The position numbers and the translations under genes were made by a program. This document shows positions 26,663 through 36,175 of a DNA stretch of 62,062 nt, in pieces (the first letter of the stretch is position 1; the number at the start of each line of letters is the position of its first letter). This stretch comes from Candidatus Sysuiplasma acidicola (GTDB lineage: Archaea; Thermoplasmatota; Thermoplasmata; Sysuiplasmatales; Sysuiplasmataceae). The stretch is taken from NCBI GenBank assembly GCA_019721035.1, contig JAHEAA010000013.1, forward strand, positions 1 to 62,062, written 5' to 3'. Under the pieces are notes generated by a model that searched no databases, had not been told where the DNA came from, and worked only from the letters and a program-made list of their open reading frames with translations.

Positions 26663-27432
26663 AAGAGGGCCGAGGAACCTCTGAGCCCGTGGCAGGATAC
26701 CCTGCGCTTATAGCGAGATCTGATGAAGACATGCTCATCATTGCCGATCTGCACATAGGCCTGGGTAACGAGCTTGAAAAGAAAGGGATACTTATTGCAG
26801 CTCAAACCGAAAAGATGATTGAAGACCTCTCAAAGCTTTCTTCGCATTCCGACCACCTCATAATAGTCGGTGACCTGAGACACGAAATTATTGCACAAAA
26901 CGTTGTGTCCGAGATACCGGCATTCATGTCATCCCTGCTGGATATCTACCATCGCATAGACATAATCCCGGGAAATCACGACGGCATGATTGTCAGAATG
27001 ATGCCGCAGAGAATAAGAGTGCACCCGCCAGCAGGCTTCTCGCTGGCCGGTTTCTCATTTTTCCATGGACACACATGGCCCCTACGTTCGATGATGAACG
27101 AGGGTACGCTGATCATGGGCCACATTCATCCAGCTGTAGAATTCATTGATTCACTGGACAACCGCTATGTGGAAAAGTGCTGGTTCCGTGCGCCGATGAG
27201 CAGGAAGGATCCGACGAATCGGTACGACAAGCTGCCTGAAGAGGTCATCATACTGCCTGCATTCAATCCGCTGCTCACCGGAACACCCATCAACAAACCT
27301 GGAAGCAAGGTACTTGGACCACTGTTCAGCAATGGACTGGTGAGAACCGGCAAAGGGAAGTTGTATCTTCTTGATGGCACATTTCTTGGAACGCTCAGTG
27401 AAAATCTTAAAAAGACGCGGACTGCTGCTTGA
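26650..27432 (+). CDS. ICC-like phosphoesterase (COG1407)
   Basis: Second calcineurin-like phosphoesterase (260 aa), of the group often linked to DNA-repair helicases in other archaea. Motifs: IADLHIG (D33, H35), VGDLRHE (D75), GNHDG (N109, H110), FFHGHTWP and MGHIHP. The C-terminal part (KLPEEVIILPAFNPLLTGTPIN) is characteristic of COG1407. The start is taken as GTG 26650, overlapping the previous gene by 13 nt; GTG 26689 is possible. No Lhr-type helicase lies next to it here. Confidence 0.87.
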   Translation: MGCLKEGRGTSEPVAGYPALIARSDEDMLIIADLHIGLGNELEKKGILIAAQTEKMIEDLSKLSSHSDHLIIVGDLRHEIIAQNVVSEIPAFMSSLLDIYHRIDIIPGNHDGMIVRMMPQRIRVHPPAGFSLAGFSFFHGHTWPLRSMMNEGTLIMGHIHPAVEFIDSLDNRYVEKCWFRAPMSRKDPTNRYDKLPEEVIILPAFNPLLTGTPINKPGSKVLGPLFSNGLVRTGKGKLYLLDGTFLGTLSENLKKTRTAA

Positions 27433-27535
27433 ATTTTCACTGTTCCACAAGATGGTGTTTGAAAACAACATTGTGCGAAACATTTCTATCAGACATGAAC
27501 CATAAGGGTCCGGAATAGGGAGTTGAGCAAAACAC

Positions 27536-28207
27536 ATGAAAAATGTTGGTTTATTCGCACGGCCAGCGGTGGTTTCACAGTTCGTTGCTACCGCCAGGAA
27601 GCTCGTGGTTGCGACGAGACTGCGACTCCTCGGACCCAAGATTGTCGGACCGTCGCCCAAGACGTGTTACACCTGTCTTGGCCTCATGAGTTCGTGTCAG
27701 GATCCGTTCTTCTGCGAATGCGGAGCTTCCTACCACAGGGGGTGTTACGTTGCAGGCGAGACCTGTCTCAGGTGCGGAAAAGCAGGCGATGCGAAACACG
27801 TGATTACTGCGGCGGCCTGGGTGCCCAAGTTTGCAGAATTTGCACAGATTCAGGGAAGTCCCGTGGCGACGGATTTCCGGTGCATGAACTGTGAACACTC
27901 ACTGCCCCCTGAAGACACATTCTGCACATCATGCGGGTACCATCTCGAAAGCCTTCATGGCTATCTCTGCCCAGTCTGCGGCACGGCAGTCGCCGAAGAG
28001 GATCGTTTCTGCAGGTGTTGTGCTGCAGTGTTCGGTGAACAGAACACTGCACTGATACGGTGTGATGCCTGCGGTAACTTCGAACGGGCCGGTATGCTGG
28101 CCTGCAGATGCGGCATGCCTCTGGCGCCGTCCTGCCCTGAGTGCGGTTCCGAAATAGACGAAAAGATGTACTGCGGCTTCTGCAGGATGTATTTAGACAC
28201 CGCTTGA
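27536..28207 (+). CDS. multi-zinc-ribbon protein, unknown function
   Basis: 223-residue protein with an unusual density of zinc knuckles: about ten CxxC or CxC pairs between residue 44 and the C-terminus (CYTC, CLRC, CMNC, CTSC, CPVC, CRCC, CDAC, CPEC, CGFC and others). The first 40 residues are basic and hydrophobic without a clear signal peptide. Arrays like this usually bind nucleic acid or scaffold protein contacts. The first Cys/His cluster (CECGASYHRGCY) resembles RING/PHD-like cross-brace spacing, but the assignment is only by eye. It sits just upstream of the sugar regulator, with no shared function evident. Confidence 0.7.
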   Translation: MKNVGLFARPAVVSQFVATARKLVVATRLRLLGPKIVGPSPKTCYTCLGLMSSCQDPFFCECGASYHRGCYVAGETCLRCGKAGDAKHVITAAAWVPKFAEFAQIQGSPVATDFRCMNCEHSLPPEDTFCTSCGYHLESLHGYLCPVCGTAVAEEDRFCRCCAAVFGEQNTALIRCDACGNFERAGMLACRCGMPLAPSCPECGSEIDEKMYCGFCRMYLDTA

Positions 28208-28261
28208 CGAAGTTTACAATTTACAAAAGTAAAATAAAGTTTGCGGCATTAATCCAGCAGG

Positions 28262-29314
28262 GTGAAGGGCCTGAAAGATGAAAATGGTTCGATGCTTAAA
28301 CTGCTGAGAAGCATAGGTCTTTCAGAGAATGAGTCGATTGTCTATAAGTTCCTGGTCGAGCAGGGGGGAGCCACGACCAAGGATCTTCTGCGGAAACTGA
28401 ATCTCAGGCAGCCTCAGCTGTACGACATAACATCGGGTCTCGAGCGCAAGAATTTCATAAACATACAGGACAGCAGACCAAAACTGTACCTGCCGATAGA
28501 CGCAGAACTGATACTGGAGAACATCTCCAGAGAACTCGAGGAAAACAGGGATGAACTGCTGAACTGGGCGCATTCCGGAAGAAAATCAAGAGACAATGTA
28601 CCATCGATGTGGTTCAGCAGGCAGTGGAGGGGTTTCGTCATAAACTCACGCTCTGTGATAGCCAAGGCAAACGACACCGTATGCATAGAGTCCATGCCGA
28701 ATTTGCTTCCCGAATTCTACGGCACGCTGTCGAGGAGGGTCAAAGAGGGATTGAAGGCAGTTCTACTCGTTTTTGGAGTCGAGAGGAAGAGATACGAAGA
28801 TGAGTTCCTGCAGAGGGATGCTGCCCTGTTCAGTGAAATAAGGTATGCAGAACTGGGCCAGTTCTTCTCGATAATCGGCGATGTGAGCGGGACCACATTC
28901 ATGCCGAGAAAGATAGCACTGCTTCCTACTGAAAGACGTTACGGTTATGTTTTCAACGATGTGGACATGTCGTGGTTCCTGATGCACACCTTCTTCAACG
29001 CATGGTACGCTTCCAGCACGCTGTTCCAGAGGGATTTGAGCATACCTGCCACGTACTCGTCGCAGAGACTGGCGGTCAACGACTTGCTGAAGCTGTTTTC
29101 CAGCGAAAAGAAGGTCACGGTATCCGTCAGGGGACGCCGCCGCATTGATGACAGCCTCATATCAATAAAAGGCATTGTTACGGATGTGAAGGCGAGTCCG
29201 GACGTCGTCAATTTTACAGTTGAATCGGAAGGACAGAAATTTGTCGTGGGGGGCTACAACTCGATGGTCGAAGACATAGAGGCAGAGATTATAGTGCTGG
29301 AATCTGCGAAATAA
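28262..29314 (+). CDS. TrmB-like sugar-responsive transcriptional regulator
   Basis: TrmB-family protein (350 aa). The N-terminal winged helix (about residues 12-80: LLRSIGLSENESIVYKFL, then QPQLYDITSGLERKNF) is followed by a coiled linker and a C-terminal sugar-sensing domain. In Thermococcales, TrmB represses maltose/trehalose ABC operons and is released by the sugar. Here it lies convergent with two glycosidases and a sugar ABC importer whose promoter overlaps a perfect inverted repeat, so control of that operon is likely. The start could be GTG 28262 or ATG 28292. Confidence 0.85.
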   Translation: MKGLKDENGSMLKLLRSIGLSENESIVYKFLVEQGGATTKDLLRKLNLRQPQLYDITSGLERKNFINIQDSRPKLYLPIDAELILENISRELEENRDELLNWAHSGRKSRDNVPSMWFSRQWRGFVINSRSVIAKANDTVCIESMPNLLPEFYGTLSRRVKEGLKAVLLVFGVERKRYEDEFLQRDAALFSEIRYAELGQFFSIIGDVSGTTFMPRKIALLPTERRYGYVFNDVDMSWFLMHTFFNAWYASSTLFQRDLSIPATYSSQRLAVNDLLKLFSSEKKVTVSVRGRRRIDDSLISIKGIVTDVKASPDVVNFTVESEGQKFVVGGYNSMVEDIEAEIIVLESAK

Positions 29315-29324
29315 TGTCGTCGCG

Positions 29325-31157
29325 TCAGCGACGGGAGGCAGCGCGCTGCCGCACCGGCGGACGGCACACCACCACACCCTGCACAACCTCGAAATTGTAT
29401 TTCCTGCCTCTGAACGGCAATCCGCTTATCCTCAATCCGTCCAGCGTGCTGCCTGCCCTCTTTCCGCCCCGCAGTCTTCCGCCGTCTGGTATTATGCCGA
29501 GAATTCCGCCGACAAGCGGATGAATAATTGCTGCCGATGACCATGCCTGCATGTAGCATCCTGCAGGATCGTTGAATATCTCCGGTACAACGCCGGGCAT
29601 GAACTCGCCTGCATGCCGCACATTGTGCATATAAAAGAGAAGGGCATTTTCAATATCCGCATACCTTGATGCCGCGAGCGACATCAACCCGTTCTGTATT
29701 GCCATTGTCTTCAGTATTCCGGAACCGATCAGGAGGCCGTCTCTTCCAGTCATACTCTTCAAACCGTTTTCAGATTCGGAGAAGCGGCGATATCGCTCCG
29801 GTGATGCGACGCCCGTAAGGAAAGGAACGATCGATGTCCAGAAACCCAGTTGTTCCGGCACGCCGTCCGTCATACGGTTTGCATAGGTGGAGAGTTCATT
29901 GCTCCACATCACCGCGTTTACAATCCTCGACGCCTCTTTCGACGCTCTTTTGAGTTCTGCCATTTCTGAGGAAAAGGCCGAAGACCTTCTGTCGAAGGCC
30001 ATGTTCCTGAGAGCCTGAAGCGATTCCACACCCTCTATGAAGTAGCACAGCGTGTCTATCTCCACGGAACTTCCGCGCGCCGCGTCCTCCATTATTCCCG
30101 GGCCCTTGAATTGCATCGAATTCACAAAATCCAGTGATGCGAGACAGTCCCTGAAATGGGCTCTTGCAAAATGTGCGTCGCCGACCCATGAGACGTACCT
30201 CAGAACTGCCGTGCTGAGCATGGCGCTCTCTTCGAGATCACCTGGATTGTATATCACGCCGTTTGTAACAAGCTCATGAGGGACTCTTCCCCCCTGGCGC
30301 CTCGCGTAACGGATGAACAGCCTGAGTGTGTCTCTGGCAACAGAGCACATGCCCGTCTCAAGCAGCGCATCGATTGAATAGAAGAAATCTATCGAAAAAT
30401 ACCATGGGAAGTCACAGTAGCCTGCGGTAAGTCCCCTGCCTATTCCCTCCTGTCTGTGCGTGAGCGTCCTTAGACTGTGTTTTGCCCAGAGAAACGCTTC
30501 CGAGATTTGTCCGTCGACGTTCTCCAGAACTGTATCACAGGCATGCCTCTGATGCCTAGCCGCGGTTTGTTTTAGAGCAGCCCTGGCACCAATGTGGTTG
30601 CTTCCAGTGACGCGATACAGAGCCAAACTGAAATTCCTGTTGTCTCCGACACGCACATTTCCGCCGCAGGCTGAAAGATCACGCGCGTCCGTCTCCAGCA
30701 CATATGTTCGCCCCATCGACGGTATGTTGAGTGACATTTTTCCCTTTCGCGTCTCCGTCGTGCAGCGGGTGTCGAAATCGCTGAGCCATATCGGGTGGAG
30801 ATTCATGTCGAAACCGATCTCAACATCGAGGCCACGCGCATTTTTTACTTCTATAAACATGAGCACATGTTCCGGCATGCTGATGTCGACGCCGAAGCTG
30901 CCGTAATCCAATTCCACCCATGACGCCTTGACGAGCAGACCGGATGGCATCATCCTTCTGCCCTGCGACATGACGTCTATACCACTGAACAGCCGCAACG
31001 GCGGGTCCCAGAGACCGCCCATTTCACCCGGCAGGTGAAAACCCATGGGCCTGGCTGAAAAATCTGCGAAACCACAGAAATAAGCATACTCATTTGCGAG
31101 CGCGATACGCTCACTGCCTGTGAGCGCGACTCTTAGACTTCCTGTTTGCGGCTTCAT
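29325..31157 (-). CDS. (alpha/alpha)6 glycoside hydrolase, amylo-1,6-glucosidase-like
   Basis: 610-residue protein resembling the C-terminal catalytic half of glycogen-debranching enzymes and GH15-type glucosidases. The N-terminal 200 residues are beta-rich, followed by a helical barrel with GYCDFPWYFSIDFFYSIDALLETG, RVPHELVTNGVIYNPGDLEES and a late EFMPGVVPEIFNDPAGCYMQAWS segment. Acidic residues in NPGDLEE and VPE are candidate catalytic carboxylates. No signal peptide is seen, so it acts in the cytosol on imported oligosaccharides. The C-terminal tail is arginine-rich. It overlaps the paralogous upstream gene by 47 nt. Confidence 0.75.
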   Translation of the reverse strand: MKPQTGSLRVALTGSERIALANEYAYFCGFADFSARPMGFHLPGEMGGLWDPPLRLFSGIDVMSQGRRMMPSGLLVKASWVELDYGSFGVDISMPEHVLMFIEVKNARGLDVEIGFDMNLHPIWLSDFDTRCTTETRKGKMSLNIPSMGRTYVLETDARDLSACGGNVRVGDNRNFSLALYRVTGSNHIGARAALKQTAARHQRHACDTVLENVDGQISEAFLWAKHSLRTLTHRQEGIGRGLTAGYCDFPWYFSIDFFYSIDALLETGMCSVARDTLRLFIRYARRQGGRVPHELVTNGVIYNPGDLEESAMLSTAVLRYVSWVGDAHFARAHFRDCLASLDFVNSMQFKGPGIMEDAARGSSVEIDTLCYFIEGVESLQALRNMAFDRRSSAFSSEMAELKRASKEASRIVNAVMWSNELSTYANRMTDGVPEQLGFWTSIVPFLTGVASPERYRRFSESENGLKSMTGRDGLLIGSGILKTMAIQNGLMSLAASRYADIENALLFYMHNVRHAGEFMPGVVPEIFNDPAGCYMQAWSSAAIIHPLVGGILGIIPDGGRLRGGKRAGSTLDGLRISGLPFRGRKYNFEVVQGVVVCRPPVRQRAASRR

Positions 31158-33141
31158 CTGTCATACCGGGCTCTGAGTCAATCACACTAAGACCTTTTCT
31201 AGTTACCGACACATCATAGAGCCTTCCCCTGTAGGAAACGCGCCTCAGTTTCATATATGACCATCCGTCAGGCAGATGTGCGTTCATGAAGTGCGTCAAA
31301 CCGGCAGCACCCTCGCTGCCGTCCGGATCTATATCGAACAGCCCTTCTATCACAGCCTGAACAAAGAGCGAAGAAGACCATCCCTGGGCGAACTGGCCCA
31401 TCGAATGTATATATTCAGGATGATAGGTTTCGCCGACCCTGCCCGGCTCCGGACTGGAAAATGCGAGCATGGGGAAAGACTCGAGGAGGCTGGAGCCCAA
31501 ATCGGCAAAGCCGTTTCTGAATGCAGCCATAGCAAACCATCCGGTCATCAGTGGCCAGACTTCGCCTGTGTGGTATCCCCGGTCATACATCGGATCGGAG
31601 GATGCCATGGAACGGACACCCCATGGTGTGATCATGTCCGCCCCGGACAGCGAGGCAACGAGAGATCGCATAAGGTCGCTCTTCCAGTATATCGCCGGTA
31701 CGATCTCCATCGGGCTCCTGATTTTTCTCTGTATCTTCCTGTCTACTGAGTCCAGAACAGTGAGATTTTCCCCGTCGAGCCGGAAGAACGTGGAGATGTA
31801 GTTATTCATACCCTTCCTGGCGAGTTTTTCATATTCGGGATGTGTTTCCGCGTACTCCTCCAGCGCCTTTAACCACCATGCATTGACGTCAATACACGCG
31901 CCGTCACGATAGGATGACCAGGATTCCGGCCAGCCTATGAGTCCTTCCTTGAATCTGTTTTCGATAAGCACGTCTCCGTCTCTGTCGCACGATATGCAGA
32001 AATCCACGGCTCTTTTCAGCATCTCCTCCTGTTCTCCGACTCTGTGCCATTTCTCCAGCTTCAACGTAGCCATGATCCAGAGAGGAGTGCTGTCCGCAGA
32101 CATGAATCTGGTGGGCAGCACATCCCCGCTCAGACCGTAATGCTGATTTTCATTGTGACCCGTAAGTGGTATTTCATGCGGAATACGCCCTCCTTCGGAA
32201 TTTTTTGCCAGCATATCCAGCTGTGCTCGTGCAAGTTCGTGCAACCCGCACTCGATCGCCGCCATGCTAATCCACTCCCCGTCTCGACCGAAAAACCATG
32301 AAAATTCCGGCATGCCAGCAAAAAATCCATTTCCCTGGCTGGATTCCGAAAACAATTCCAGAATGTCGTGTCTGGCCCAAAGAAAGTATTTATTCATTTC
32401 GAATGAAGGCGTTACAAGCACACAGTCCCTGAGAATTGAGGAATGGTAATCCATGTTCCTCGCGAAATCGGCGACATCCACACTGCTTCCACGCATCCCT
32501 ATGGAAATGAGGCAGAAAGCTCTGCCGCGTATTGTGACTCTCAGCATGTTTCCATCGAGCGATGCGTCAGATTTCGCACCGCCGACCGCAATGCTCGTCT
32601 CAGACAGAGGGCTTTTCACACCATATCTGCCGGGTGACGGGCACGAAAGAACATACTCGCTCTCCATTCTGTTCTCCGGCCACATCATCATGTGGTTCAC
32701 TGTCATTTCAATAACAGCGGTACCGGGTTCCCGGAACAGGAGTGCTAATGCGATGGCGTTCTTGTCGAATGGAGCGAAGTCGATACGTTCGAAACCCTCA
32801 TACTCTCTGTAAGTGTATGCAGGTGTCCTGACCTGTTTTCTGAACGCGGCAGCGCAACTTTTTCCGGAAACATGCATGTTGAACGATGAAATATGCCCTT
32901 CGCCACCGAACCAGATGCCGGTCCTGAATCTGCCTGAGGGTGCCGTGTTGATGCTGCCATTCTGCAGCACTATAAAATGTGACTTCCTTCCCTTGACGAA
33001 TGAAAGATAATCGCCGCGCCGCAGCTCAGGACGGTTTTCGACCACCCACGCGTCCATCACCCGTGAATTGTCTCTGTCACTCATTTTCCTGCAGCGCGCG
33101 AACTCTCTTCGAAACACTGACTCTACACTGTTCTGATCCAT
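31111..33141 (-). CDS. glycogen-debranching-type glycoside hydrolase
   Basis: 676-residue protein of the glycogen debranching enzyme/amylo-alpha-1,6-glucosidase clan. Residues 1-240 form a beta-sandwich N-domain. Residues 250-640 form the (alpha/alpha)6 barrel beginning with FFGRDGEW (283-290), the GRD motif typical of this family, followed by GGRIPHE, LIGWPESW and YHTGEVWPLMTGW. No signal peptide is visible. It is distantly similar in layout to the following gene, suggesting an old duplication. The overlap with that gene, and the position after the ABC importer genes, mark the tail of one leftward sugar-use operon. Confidence 0.8.
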   Translation of the reverse strand: MDQNSVESVFRREFARCRKMSDRDNSRVMDAWVVENRPELRRGDYLSFVKGRKSHFIVLQNGSINTAPSGRFRTGIWFGGEGHISSFNMHVSGKSCAAAFRKQVRTPAYTYREYEGFERIDFAPFDKNAIALALLFREPGTAVIEMTVNHMMMWPENRMESEYVLSCPSPGRYGVKSPLSETSIAVGGAKSDASLDGNMLRVTIRGRAFCLISIGMRGSSVDVADFARNMDYHSSILRDCVLVTPSFEMNKYFLWARHDILELFSESSQGNGFFAGMPEFSWFFGRDGEWISMAAIECGLHELARAQLDMLAKNSEGGRIPHEIPLTGHNENQHYGLSGDVLPTRFMSADSTPLWIMATLKLEKWHRVGEQEEMLKRAVDFCISCDRDGDVLIENRFKEGLIGWPESWSSYRDGACIDVNAWWLKALEEYAETHPEYEKLARKGMNNYISTFFRLDGENLTVLDSVDRKIQRKIRSPMEIVPAIYWKSDLMRSLVASLSGADMITPWGVRSMASSDPMYDRGYHTGEVWPLMTGWFAMAAFRNGFADLGSSLLESFPMLAFSSPEPGRVGETYHPEYIHSMGQFAQGWSSSLFVQAVIEGLFDIDPDGSEGAAGLTHFMNAHLPDGWSYMKLRRVSYRGRLYDVSVTRKGLSVIDSEPGMTDEAANRKSKSRAHRQ

Positions 33142-33178
33142 CGAACGTCATGCTCCTTCGTAACCTAATGTGCGCACC

Positions 33179-34288
33179 TCACGCATCTGTGGAACTGAAT
33201 GTTGCATTATATCGCTGGCCGCTGGTTGCATCGAATATGAAAATCCTGTTTCCCCTGACGCCGAATGACACCGCGCTGCCGTTCTTCATCTGAAAGAGCT
33301 TCTCCGTAATTTCGTCACGGAGCAGCCTCGCAATGAATCGTCCCTCACCGATGCTGAAATGGGCGTTCATCTCTGTTCCGAGAAGTTCCACATATTCGAG
33401 AGATGCGGTGAAGGGGCCGTCGTCCGAGATTACCACGTCTGTGGGGCGAAAGCCTATTGACATCTCAGCAGCCGGCCCCACATTATCGGTTGATTTCAGT
33501 GACATCCTGTTTGTGCCGAACTGCAATTCGTATTTGCCTGCACCTGCAGATCTGATTGTACATTGCAAAATGTTCATCGGCGGATTTCCCAGGAAACCTG
33601 CTACAAAGAGGTGTTTGGGCGCGTCAAAGAGTTTGCGTGGCTCATCGATCTGCACAGCCTTCCCGTGATTGAGTACGAGTATTCTGTCACCGAGAGTCAT
33701 GGCCTCAATCTGGTCATGTGTAACATATATGATGGATTTTCCGGTAATCTTCTGAAAGCGTTTCATTTCATCCCTCATTTCGTTTCGAAGCTTTGCGTCG
33801 AGATTGGACAGAGGCTCATCCATGAGGAAGACGACCGGATCGCGAACCATTGCCCTGGCAAGTCCGACTCTCTGGGCCTGACCTCCCGAGAGCTGTCTTG
33901 GCTTCTTTTGAAGGAGCTCCTGTATCTGAAGCTTGGACGCAACGTCCATGACGCGTCTCTCAATTTCCTGTTTGGGTATCTTCTTCATCTTCATATTCAG
34001 CGCTATATTGTCGTGCACTGTCATGTGAGGATACAGCGCATAATTCTGAAAGACCATGGCGATGTTTCTCTCTGAAGGATAGACGCCATTAACGACTCTG
34101 CCGTCGATAATGATTTCGCCGGAAGTAGGCTCGACGAGCCCCGCAATACAGCGCAGAATCGTGGTTTTCCCGCAGCCGGATGGCCCAAGAATGACCAGGA
34201 ACTCGCCTTCCCGGACTTCAAAACTCACATTGTCAACGGCTCTTGTTTCGCCGTACTGCACTACCAGATTGTTGACGTTGACACCCAT
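33179..34288 (-). CDS. sugar ABC transporter ATPase (MalK/MsmK/UgpC type)
   Basis: ATP-hydrolysing subunit (369 aa) of a carbohydrate importer. Walker A GPSGCGKT (35-42), Q-loop QNYALYP, signature LSGGQ (133-137), Walker B VVFLMDEP with D157 and E158, and the switch histidine in THDQIEAMTLG are intact. The C-terminal MalK-type regulatory/OB domain (about 245-369) is present, so it may be shared by several importers. It lies 4 nt after the permease gene upstream. Confidence 0.93.
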   Translation of the reverse strand: MGVNVNNLVVQYGETRAVDNVSFEVREGEFLVILGPSGCGKTTILRCIAGLVEPTSGEIIIDGRVVNGVYPSERNIAMVFQNYALYPHMTVHDNIALNMKMKKIPKQEIERRVMDVASKLQIQELLQKKPRQLSGGQAQRVGLARAMVRDPVVFLMDEPLSNLDAKLRNEMRDEMKRFQKITGKSIIYVTHDQIEAMTLGDRILVLNHGKAVQIDEPRKLFDAPKHLFVAGFLGNPPMNILQCTIRSAGAGKYELQFGTNRMSLKSTDNVGPAAEMSIGFRPTDVVISDDGPFTASLEYVELLGTEMNAHFSIGEGRFIARLLRDEITEKLFQMKNGSAVSFGVRGNRIFIFDATSGQRYNATFSSTDA

Positions 34289-34292
34289 ATTT

Positions 34293-35225
34293 TCAACCTT
34301 TTGTTCCGGTCAGGGAAATGCCCTGAATGAAGTAGCGTTCGAATATCATATAAATTATGAATGTGGGAATCAGTGCGAGTATGTCTGCAGTCATCATCTG
34401 ATTCCAGTATATCTGAGTGCCATTCGCACCCTTGAAGAAATTGAGCGCGAGAGGAATGGTCCAGTAGTTGACAGTCTGTGCCTCCAGCAGGGGCCAAAGA
34501 AAATTATTCCACGAACCGATGAATGTGTAAATCGCACTTGCCGCAAATGCCGGTTTCGCAAGAGGTGCGGAAATGCGGTAAAATATCTGCCATGGTCTGA
34601 GGCCGTCTATTTTGGCAGCGTCCTCAATTTCAGATGGAATGGTGAGAAAGTACTGACGCATGAGGAAGACGTTGACTGCGGATGCAATCTGAGGCAGAAT
34701 CAGTCCTTGATAAGTGTTTATCCACCCTATGTCCACCATGAATACGTAGGATGCTATGAGTATGACCGGGAAAGGAATCATCAACGTGCCCAGAACAACA
34801 TAAAAGAGTACGTCCCTGCCCCTGAATTTCAATCTGGCGAATGCGTAACCAGCCATTGCGCCGACCATCACACTCGACGTGACCACTATCGATGAAACAA
34901 GTATGCTGTTGAAATACCACGTAGGGAAGCTGCCGAATCCCCAGACCTGATGGATGTTGCTTATGAAATTATTGACACTGGTCCTGGAGAAAGGGTTAAG
35001 ATCTGGAGGGAAATTAGCGAGAATACTGTTCCTTGAAGCTTTGAGGACCATCCAGTAAAACGGAATAACATACACTATTGCGACAGTTATCATGGCCGCC
35101 ATGAGAACAAGACGCTTGAACGGGCCCAGTTTGTTGATGGCCAAATCTTTACTCCCATCATCACTCATTACGCTCCGTCTGATCCTTTCCAGAACAGGAC
35201 GCAATCTCTGCCACAGCGTCACCAT
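34293..35225 (-). CDS. sugar ABC transporter permease (MalG type)
   Basis: Inner permease subunit (310 aa) with about six transmembrane helices and the cytoplasmic EAA loop EIEDAAKIDGLRPWQIFYRI, which docks to the ATPase. A charged 30-residue N-terminal tail precedes the first helix. It forms a heterodimer with the upstream permease, whose gene it overlaps by 7 nt. Confidence 0.92.
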   Translation of the reverse strand: MVTLWQRLRPVLERIRRSVMSDDGSKDLAINKLGPFKRLVLMAAMITVAIVYVIPFYWMVLKASRNSILANFPPDLNPFSRTSVNNFISNIHQVWGFGSFPTWYFNSILVSSIVVTSSVMVGAMAGYAFARLKFRGRDVLFYVVLGTLMIPFPVILIASYVFMVDIGWINTYQGLILPQIASAVNVFLMRQYFLTIPSEIEDAAKIDGLRPWQIFYRISAPLAKPAFAASAIYTFIGSWNNFLWPLLEAQTVNYWTIPLALNFFKGANGTQIYWNQMMTADILALIPTFIIYMIFERYFIQGISLTGTKG

Positions 35226-36148
35226 TTCATCTCCTTCAGGAAGTTGCGCTGGGCAACAGTTATTGTCATTATGATGATGAAAAGCATGAATGAAGCCGCA
35301 GCGCTGACACCGATCATACCGGGATAAAGATAAGCCCGATTAAATATGAAAATCATCGGCACATAGGTTGCATAGGCAGGTCCACCATCAGTCATGACAA
35401 AGACCTGGTCAAACAGCTGTATGCAGCCTATTATGCCCAGTATGACAACAAATAGAGTCGTGAATGTGAGCATTGGGAAATAGAAGTATCTGAACTTTGA
35501 CCATGGAGAGACAACACCATCAATGGCCGCCGCCTCCATTATTGGAGAGGGAATCGACTGGAGTCCCGCCAGGTACATGATCATGAAATAAGGAGAAGTT
35601 GAGAAGATGTTGAGCATCATGATGGAGGGAAAGGCATATGTTGTGCTGAAGAGCCAGTTTTCAGGTGCTACTCCAAGCGGCGCGAGGATATAATTCAACA
35701 GACCCTGTTTGGAGAAAAACCATATGAAAATTATCGACATTGCAACAGATGACGTGATTGCCGGAAGGAAGACAAAGGCACGTGAAACTTTGGAAACGAG
35801 AAACCTTCTGTTAAACAGGAGAGCCAGGCTGAATGCGAGGAATGTCTGAATCGTGACAACAACGGCAGCATAAATCAGGACGTTAATAACTGCGATTCGA
35901 AAGAGAGGACTGTTAAAAACACTCAGATAGTTGCTGTATCCCACGTAATAGATATTGTGATTGAAAGGGTCATAATGGAAAAGGCTCACGTAAAAAGAAA
36001 ATATTGCAGGGAAAAAAACAAAAGAACCCAGAAGAATAAAAAGAGGGGCTATCAGGAGATATGCCGTTCTGCTTTCCAGCTTGCTGCCAGCATCACGAAC
36101 TCTGACCACTGCCCAGAATCTCCGCCGCATCGCTGCGTCCGCAGCCAC
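35219..36148 (-). CDS. sugar ABC transporter permease (MalF/UgpA type)
   Basis: Second permease subunit (309 aa), about six to seven helices, with EAA loop IMEAAAIDGVVSPWSKFRYF. The first helix AYLLIAPLFILLGSFVFFPAIF is the standard UgpA-like start. GTG 36148 (preceded by GGGATG) is used; ATG 36130 is an alternative. It lies 27 nt downstream of the binding-protein gene. Confidence 0.92.
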   Translation of the reverse strand: MAADAAMRRRFWAVVRVRDAGSKLESRTAYLLIAPLFILLGSFVFFPAIFSFYVSLFHYDPFNHNIYYVGYSNYLSVFNSPLFRIAVINVLIYAAVVVTIQTFLAFSLALLFNRRFLVSKVSRAFVFLPAITSSVAMSIIFIWFFSKQGLLNYILAPLGVAPENWLFSTTYAFPSIMMLNIFSTSPYFMIMYLAGLQSIPSPIMEAAAIDGVVSPWSKFRYFYFPMLTFTTLFVVILGIIGCIQLFDQVFVMTDGGPAYATYVPMIFIFNRAYLYPGMIGVSAAASFMLFIIIMTITVAQRNFLKEMKW

Positions 36149-36175
36149 ATATCATCCCGTCCCCGTCAACTGGCG

